From: Elusimicrobia bacterium GWB2_63_16
GTDB lineage: Bacteria; Elusimicrobiota; Elusimicrobia; Elusimicrobiales; UBA9959
Length of the DNA: 33,726 nucleotides
NCBI GenBank assembly: GCA_001799715.1
Contig: MGTZ01000042.1
Coordinates: 20,501 to 54,226, forward strand
Direction of reading: 5' to 3'
Shown here: positions 30,859 through 33,726 of the stretch, in pieces
Layout: each line of letters starts with the position of its first letter
How positions within the stretch are numbered: the first letter of the stretch is position 1
Program-made: the position numbers and the translations under genes
The notes under the pieces: generated by a model
Databases searched by the model: none
The model's input: the letters and a program-made list of their open reading frames with translations, nothing else
What the model was told of the DNA's origin: nothing

Positions 30859-30866
30859 ACTATAGT
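30859..30866. promoter_or_regulatory. Palindromic -10 box upstream of yggS
   Basis: ACTATAGT reads the same on both strands, so TATAGT is present in both directions. On the minus strand it lies 11 bases from the yggS ATG. On the plus strand it lies ten bases before an in-frame ATG at 30877 of the MFS gene, an alternative start. Confidence 0.35.
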
Positions 30867-30918
30867 TTAGCAAAAAATGGCTGTTTTTCATAGGGAAATC
30901 CGGCCCGCCCGTCGTAAA

Positions 30919-30927
30919 TGCTATTAT
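30919..30927 (+). promoter_or_regulatory. Extended -10 promoter of the MFS gene
   Basis: TGCTATTAT lies six bases before the ATG at 30934. It supports that ATG as the true start and, again, a transcript with almost no leader. Confidence 0.45.
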
Positions 30928-30933
30928 TTGCTC

Positions 30934-32181
30934 ATGAGTTTGCCGCCCGGTTTCTGGATCCTGGCCGCCGCCGAGGGGCTGCTGACGGCCGGTTACGCCA
31001 TTTCTTTCCCTTTCCTGGCCGTCTACTTGAGCGGTGAGCGGGGCATGCCCATGGCCTGGACCGGCGCTTTCCTGGCCCTGTCCATGCTGGTCTCTTCGGC
31101 GGCGCAGTTCATAGGCGGCGAGGTGTCAGACGCCATCGGCCGCCGCAAGGTGATGGTCTGGTCCATGGGCCTGCGTACGCTGCTGATAGGCGTGATAGCC
31201 TGGGCTATCTATACCCGGGCCCCGCTGGGGGTGGTTTTCCTCTTCCACCCGTTGGGCATGTTCATCGGCTCCTTCTTCCACCCCGCCGCGCGGTCCTGGG
31301 TAGCCGACTTCACGCCGCCCGCCGGCCGCATGCGGGCCTACGGCTTCCTGCGCATGGGCAATAACGCCGGCTGGGCGCTGGGCCCGGCGCTGGGCGGCCT
31401 GCTGGCCGAGGGCTCGTATTCACTTATGTTCTTTGTGACGGCGCTGGTGTTCGGCATCTGCACGGCCATAGTGTGGCTGTCGGTGCGCGACGTGCCGGGC
31501 CTTGCGAAGGGCCGCTTTGTTTCACCGGGGCTGGCCGGGGCCGCGCACGCGCTATCCAATAAGATTTTCCTGCGCTTCTGTGTCTTCTCCTTCATCATGA
31601 GCGCGGCGATGAGCCAGCTGGTTGTGTCCAGCTCCCTGTATTCCAAAGCCTATCTCGGCTTCTCCGAGCGGGAGATAGGCCTGCTGTTCTCCATCAACGG
31701 CCTGATGGTGGTGGTGTTTCAGTATTTCGTGACCGAGCTGCTGGGGCGGAGACGTATCACCACGGGGCTGGCGGCGGGCGCGCTGTGCTACGCCGCGGGC
31801 TACCTGTGCTTCGGCTACGCGCCCTCCTTCTTCTACGCTGCGGCGGCCATAGTGGTGGTGACTTTCGGCGAGATAGCGGTGTCGCCTGGCATGCAGGCGC
31901 TGGGCGCCAACATGGCCCCGAAGGCCGAGAAGGGCCGCTACCTGGGCCTGCAGGGACTTTTTCAGCAGGTGGGCAGTTCCGCCGGCATCCTGATAGGTTC
32001 CAACGCCATCGGCTTCATCAGCCCGGTTTTTCAGCAGGGCCCCTGGTTCATCATCGCGGCGCTGGCAATAACTTCCTGCTTTGGCTTCCTGGGCCTGGGC
32101 CGCCGCCTCACCGCCGACCAGGACGGCCTGCGCTCCTCCCCGCCTCCCCCCGCCCCCGAACAAGCCACCGAACCCGCCTAG
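30934..32181 (+). CDS. Major facilitator superfamily transporter
   Basis: A 415-residue protein with about 12 hydrophobic segments and the MFS layout. The loop between TM2 and TM3 carries the GG-E-SDAIGRRKVM motif (a variant of GxLaDrxGrr), and the C-terminal half repeats weakly. It is probably a drug- or metabolite-exporting carrier, but its substrate cannot be predicted. I chose the ATG at 30934 because the first membrane helix starts eight residues later and an extended -10 lies just before it; an upstream in-frame ATG at 30877 would add 19 residues. The C-terminal tail is Pro-rich (SSPPPPAPEQATEPA). Its stop codon, TAG at 32179-32181, is the first three bases of a palindromic repeat. Confidence 0.88.
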   Translation: MSLPPGFWILAAAEGLLTAGYAISFPFLAVYLSGERGMPMAWTGAFLALSMLVSSAAQFIGGEVSDAIGRRKVMVWSMGLRTLLIGVIAWAIYTRAPLGVVFLFHPLGMFIGSFFHPAARSWVADFTPPAGRMRAYGFLRMGNNAGWALGPALGGLLAEGSYSLMFFVTALVFGICTAIVWLSVRDVPGLAKGRFVSPGLAGAAHALSNKIFLRFCVFSFIMSAAMSQLVVSSSLYSKAYLGFSEREIGLLFSINGLMVVVFQYFVTELLGRRRITTGLAAGALCYAAGYLCFGYAPSFFYAAAAIVVVTFGEIAVSPGMQALGANMAPKAEKGRYLGLQGLFQQVGSSAGILIGSNAIGFISPVFQQGPWFIIAALAITSCFGFLGLGRRLTADQDGLRSSPPPPAPEQATEPA

Positions 32182-32298
32182 GGGACGCTGCTTCCTATCT
32201 TCCTAACCATTTATGGCGCGGGGTCCGCTTTTTTTCAAAATAAAGCCACCTGCCTTCCCTAGCGGCTTCATTAGGAAGATAGGAAGCAGCGTCCCCTA
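32179..32298. repeat. 120-bp palindromic element, arms 28 bp, TAG-ended
   Basis: Perfect 28-base inverted repeats at 32179-32206 and 32271-32298. Each arm begins TAGGGGACGCTGCTTCCTA and repeats TTCCTA. The terminal TAG on the left is the stop codon of the MFS gene. On the right the arm ends CCCCTA and is followed by AATTTTG, not by a gene end. The core (32207-32270) has a weak hairpin (AAGCC...GGCTT). The arms differ slightly from the element at 3581-3707 (GCTGC for GCTCA), so the two belong to one family but are not copies. Confidence 0.9.
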
Positions 32299-32326
32299 AT
32301 TTTGTTTAATCTTATCGGGCTATCTT

Positions 32327-32746
32327 ATGATCAAATACAGTGATGATTTGAAGGGTATTACGGCTCGGAAGCTGGGCGGGTTCTTTGTCGGCTGGCCGAA
32401 TCCTCCAAAGCCGGCTGCTCATCTTAAACTGCTCAGGGGCAGCGACCTGACGGTTCTGGCCGTGGACGGGGGCAGGGTGGTCGGGTTCATTACGGCCATT
32501 ACCGACGGGGTGCTGGCGGCCTATATCCCTTTCCTGGAAGTGCTGCCGGAGTACCAGGGCCGCGGCATAGGCGGGCAACTGGTCAAGCGCATGTTGCGCA
32601 AACTGGGCAAAGCCTATATGGTGGATCTGCTCTGTGACAAGGAACTGCAGCAGTTCTATAAACAGTTCAAGATGTTCCCCGCCACCGGCATGATGCTGCG
32701 CAACCGCCGCTGCCAGTCCGGCTCCCGTATCCAACCGTTAAAATAG
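32327..32746 (+). CDS. GNAT-family N-acetyltransferase
   Basis: A 139-residue protein with the GNAT core: a strand LTVLAVDGGRVVGFITAI, the LEVLPEYQGRGIGGQLVKRML acetyl-CoA-binding motif (Gln77-Gly78-Arg79-Gly80-Ile81-Gly82 fits QxxGxG), and a C-terminal YKQFKMFPATGMML. The substrate is unknown. Its neighbourhood is odd: palindromic repeats lie on both sides (32179-32298 and 32802-32828), so the gene may have moved with them. Its stop codon TAG at 32744-32746 begins a degenerate TAGGGctccg-ttcct, resembling a decayed repeat arm. No ribosome binding site is seen. Confidence 0.9.
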   Translation: MIKYSDDLKGITARKLGGFFVGWPNPPKPAAHLKLLRGSDLTVLAVDGGRVVGFITAITDGVLAAYIPFLEVLPEYQGRGIGGQLVKRMLRKLGKAYMVDLLCDKELQQFYKQFKMFPATGMMLRNRRCQSGSRIQPLK

Positions 32747-32828
32747 GGCTCCGTTCCTGCATATTATAAAACGAGACTGCCGGGCTTACCGGTGGTCTCG
32801 TTTAGGAAGATAGGAAGCAGCGTCCCCT
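32744..32828. repeat. Decayed palindromic element
   Basis: The right arm, 32802-32828 (27 bases), is identical to 32271-32297. On the left, TAGGGCTCCGTTCCTGC (from 32744, the GNAT stop codon) resembles a degenerate left arm. Between them is an imperfect hairpin (CGAGAC...GTCTCG, about 32772-32800). Unlike the intact elements, the right outer end reads CCCCTGC rather than CCCCTA. Confidence 0.6.
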
Positions 32829-32844
32829 GCCCCCTCCCCATGTT

Positions 32845-32853
32845 TGTTACAAT
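32845..32853 (+). promoter_or_regulatory. Extended -10 of the 121-residue gene
   Basis: TGTTACAAT (TGn plus TACAAT) lies 29 bases before the ATG at 32883, with GAGG between. This gene has a normal leader. Confidence 0.45.
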
Positions 32854-32882
32854 ACGGGGACTAAGTTGCTGTGAGGTTACGG

Positions 32883-33248
32883 ATGCTCTCAAGATATATC
32901 TATATCCAGGTATTTAAGGACCGATTTGTCGTGCGCGACGCCGGGAATCCGGTTGGCGAGCCGATGGAGGCCAGAGGCGCTTTTTCTCAGCCAAGGCTTC
33001 TTCTTGGCAATTTTGATGCCGCTCTGACTTGCCTTAAGCCGCTGCTATTGGGAGTTCGCGGATCTTTTATACATGCCCCGTTCACATACGCGGTTATTCA
33101 TCCGGCAGAGCAGTTTGAAGGCGGCCTGGCCGAGATAGAGCAGAGAGCCTTTGCGGAACTTGTAGAGCAGGCTGGTGCGGCCAAGGTTGTTGTCTGGACA
33201 GGGCCACAACTCAGTAATCTTGAAGTTATTGAGAAATTGAAAAAATAG
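32883..33248 (+). CDS. Small protein of unknown function, lower GC
   Basis: A 121-residue protein. GAGG six bases before the ATG at 32883 chooses that start over an upstream GTG at 32871. Visible features: N-terminal beta strands (RYIYIQVFKDRFVVRDAG), ARGAFSQPRLLLGNFDAALTCLK, FTYAVIHPAEQFEGG, and a C-terminal helix-strand pair (EIEQRAFAELVEQAGAAKVVVWTG). The last part resembles MreB/actin-like proteins (helix followed by EAGAREV), but only faintly, so I do not assign it. GC content by eye is about half, lower than neighbours, and the gene sits between the repeat-flanked GNAT and groEL. It may be horizontally acquired. Confidence 0.7.
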   Translation: MLSRYIYIQVFKDRFVVRDAGNPVGEPMEARGAFSQPRLLLGNFDAALTCLKPLLLGVRGSFIHAPFTYAVIHPAEQFEGGLAEIEQRAFAELVEQAGAAKVVVWTGPQLSNLEVIEKLKK

Positions 33249-33266
33249 TCTAAAGTAAGAAATAAT

Positions 33267-33295
33267 AAAAACCCCGGCTTTGGGCCGGGGTTTTT
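33267..33295. terminator. Bidirectional intrinsic terminator
   Basis: AAAAACCCCGGC at 33267-33278 pairs perfectly with GCCGGGGTTTTT at 33284-33295 (five-base loop). It separates the convergent small gene and groEL. Confidence 0.93.
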
Positions 33296-33315
33296 ATTTA
33301 CTTCAGCGTCGCCGA

Positions 33316-33726
33316 TTAGTACATGTCGGCGCCGGGGGGCATGCCGCCGGGCATACCCGACATGGCGGGCTGCTTCTTCTCGGGCATGTCGGCCACGAGG
33401 CAGTCCGTGTTCAGCAGGGTGCTGGCGATGGAGGCGGCGTTCTCGAGGGCCGTGCGGGTTACTTTGCACGGGTCCACGATGCCGGCCTTCAGCATGTCGA
33501 CGTATTCCAGGGTGTCGGCGTCGAAGCCGATGTCCGTGGCGGAGTTCATGATCTTGTCCACCACTATGGAACCGTCGGCGCCGGCGTTCTCGGCGATGAT
33601 CCGGAGCGGGGCGTAGATGGCGCGGCGCACTATGTTCACGCCGGTCTTCTCGTCCTCGTGGTCGGTCTTCACCTTGTCGAGCACCTTGGAGGCGCGGATC
33701 AGGGCCACGCCGCCGCCGGGCAGCAG
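33316..33726 (-). CDS. groL: Chaperonin GroEL, C-terminal part (5' end beyond window)
   Basis: The last 136 residues or so of GroEL; the gene runs past the right edge. It reads LLPGGGVALIRASKVL, then DEKTGVNIVRRAI, PLRIIAENAGADGS, VDPCKVTRTALENAASIA, and ends in the typical Gly/Met-rich tail (GMPGGMPPGADMY). These are conserved equatorial-domain segments. GroEL is the ATP-driven 14-subunit folding chaperone of the cytoplasm. Its TAA stop lies 20 bases from the shared terminator. groES should lie upstream, outside the window. Confidence 0.97.
   Translation of the reverse strand: MLPGGGVALIRASKVLDKVKTDHEDEKTGVNIVRRAIYAPLRIIAENAGADGSIVVDKIMNSATDIGFDADTLEYVDMLKAGIVDPCKVTRTALENAASIASTLLNTDCLVADMPEKKQPAMSGMPGGMPPGADMY

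Overview
This is a 33.7 kb stretch of a high-GC, Gram-negative-type chromosome. Gram-negative envelope traits are two lipoproteins, an AsmA-like protein and an ExbB/ExbD/TonB-type operon. Central fermentation genes (ADP-forming acyl-CoA synthetase, YqhD-like alcohol dehydrogenase, sugar-phosphate kinase) suggest an anaerobe or facultative fermenter. The overall style (GYF-like coiled-coil protein, DUF4321-Maf pair, many unrecognised secreted proteins) reminds me of Elusimicrobiota, but this is an impression and was not tested. There is no phage, transposase, CRISPR array or integrase.

Layout. 21-3583 (+): lipoprotein, PD-(D/E)XK/Fe-S nuclease and FGGY kinase in one overlapping operon. 3581-3707: a palindromic element whose ends supply the stop codons of both flanking genes. 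3705-6231 (-): cutA, DUF4321, maf, queD, trxB, nearly all touching. 6263-9396 (-): AsmA-like protein and a lipoprotein. 9468-12684 (+): PfkB-type kinase and ADP-forming acyl-CoA synthetase. 12747-14868 (-): YqhD-like dehydrogenase and a membrane protein. 14946-16559 (-): a large secreted protein of unknown function, divergent from a GT4 glycosyltransferase (16678-17814, +). 17882-20153 (-): tsaC and mgtE. 20202-23366 (-): a four-PAS/GAF transmembrane sensor with no output domain. 23444-23533 (-): tRNA-Ser(GCU), followed by about 350 bp of non-coding sequence holding a duplicated tRNA 5' fragment. 23887-27335 (-): exbB/tolQ, exbD/tolR, tonB-like, two tandem paralogous membrane proteins, and an SDR epimerase. 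27449-28477 (-): GYF-like coiled-coil protein. 28682-30847 (-): yggS, yggU, mtnA. 30934-32181 (+): MFS transporter. 32179-33250: palindromic repeats around a GNAT gene, plus a small ORF of lower GC. 33316-33726 (-): 3' end of groEL, cut by the window edge.

How the genes work together: most are housekeeping. Energy metabolism (kinase plus acyl-CoA synthetase, alcohol dehydrogenase), redox and nucleotide hygiene (TrxB, Maf), tRNA modification (QueD, TsaC), Mg2+ uptake and envelope energy coupling are represented by compact operons. Convergent gene pairs are closed by strong shared hairpin terminators.

The most unusual signals are: (i) palindromic repeats that begin TAGGGGACGC, where TAG is the stop codon of the adjacent gene at three intact ends and one degenerate end; (ii) repeated extended -10 motifs (TGnTAnnnT), several so close to the ATG that the mRNAs may be leaderless; (iii) a sensor protein that stops where its next domain should begin; (iv) a glycerol-kinase-like enzyme with an altered glycerol-site residue; (v) a tandem pair of paralogous small membrane proteins in an ExbBD/TonB operon.
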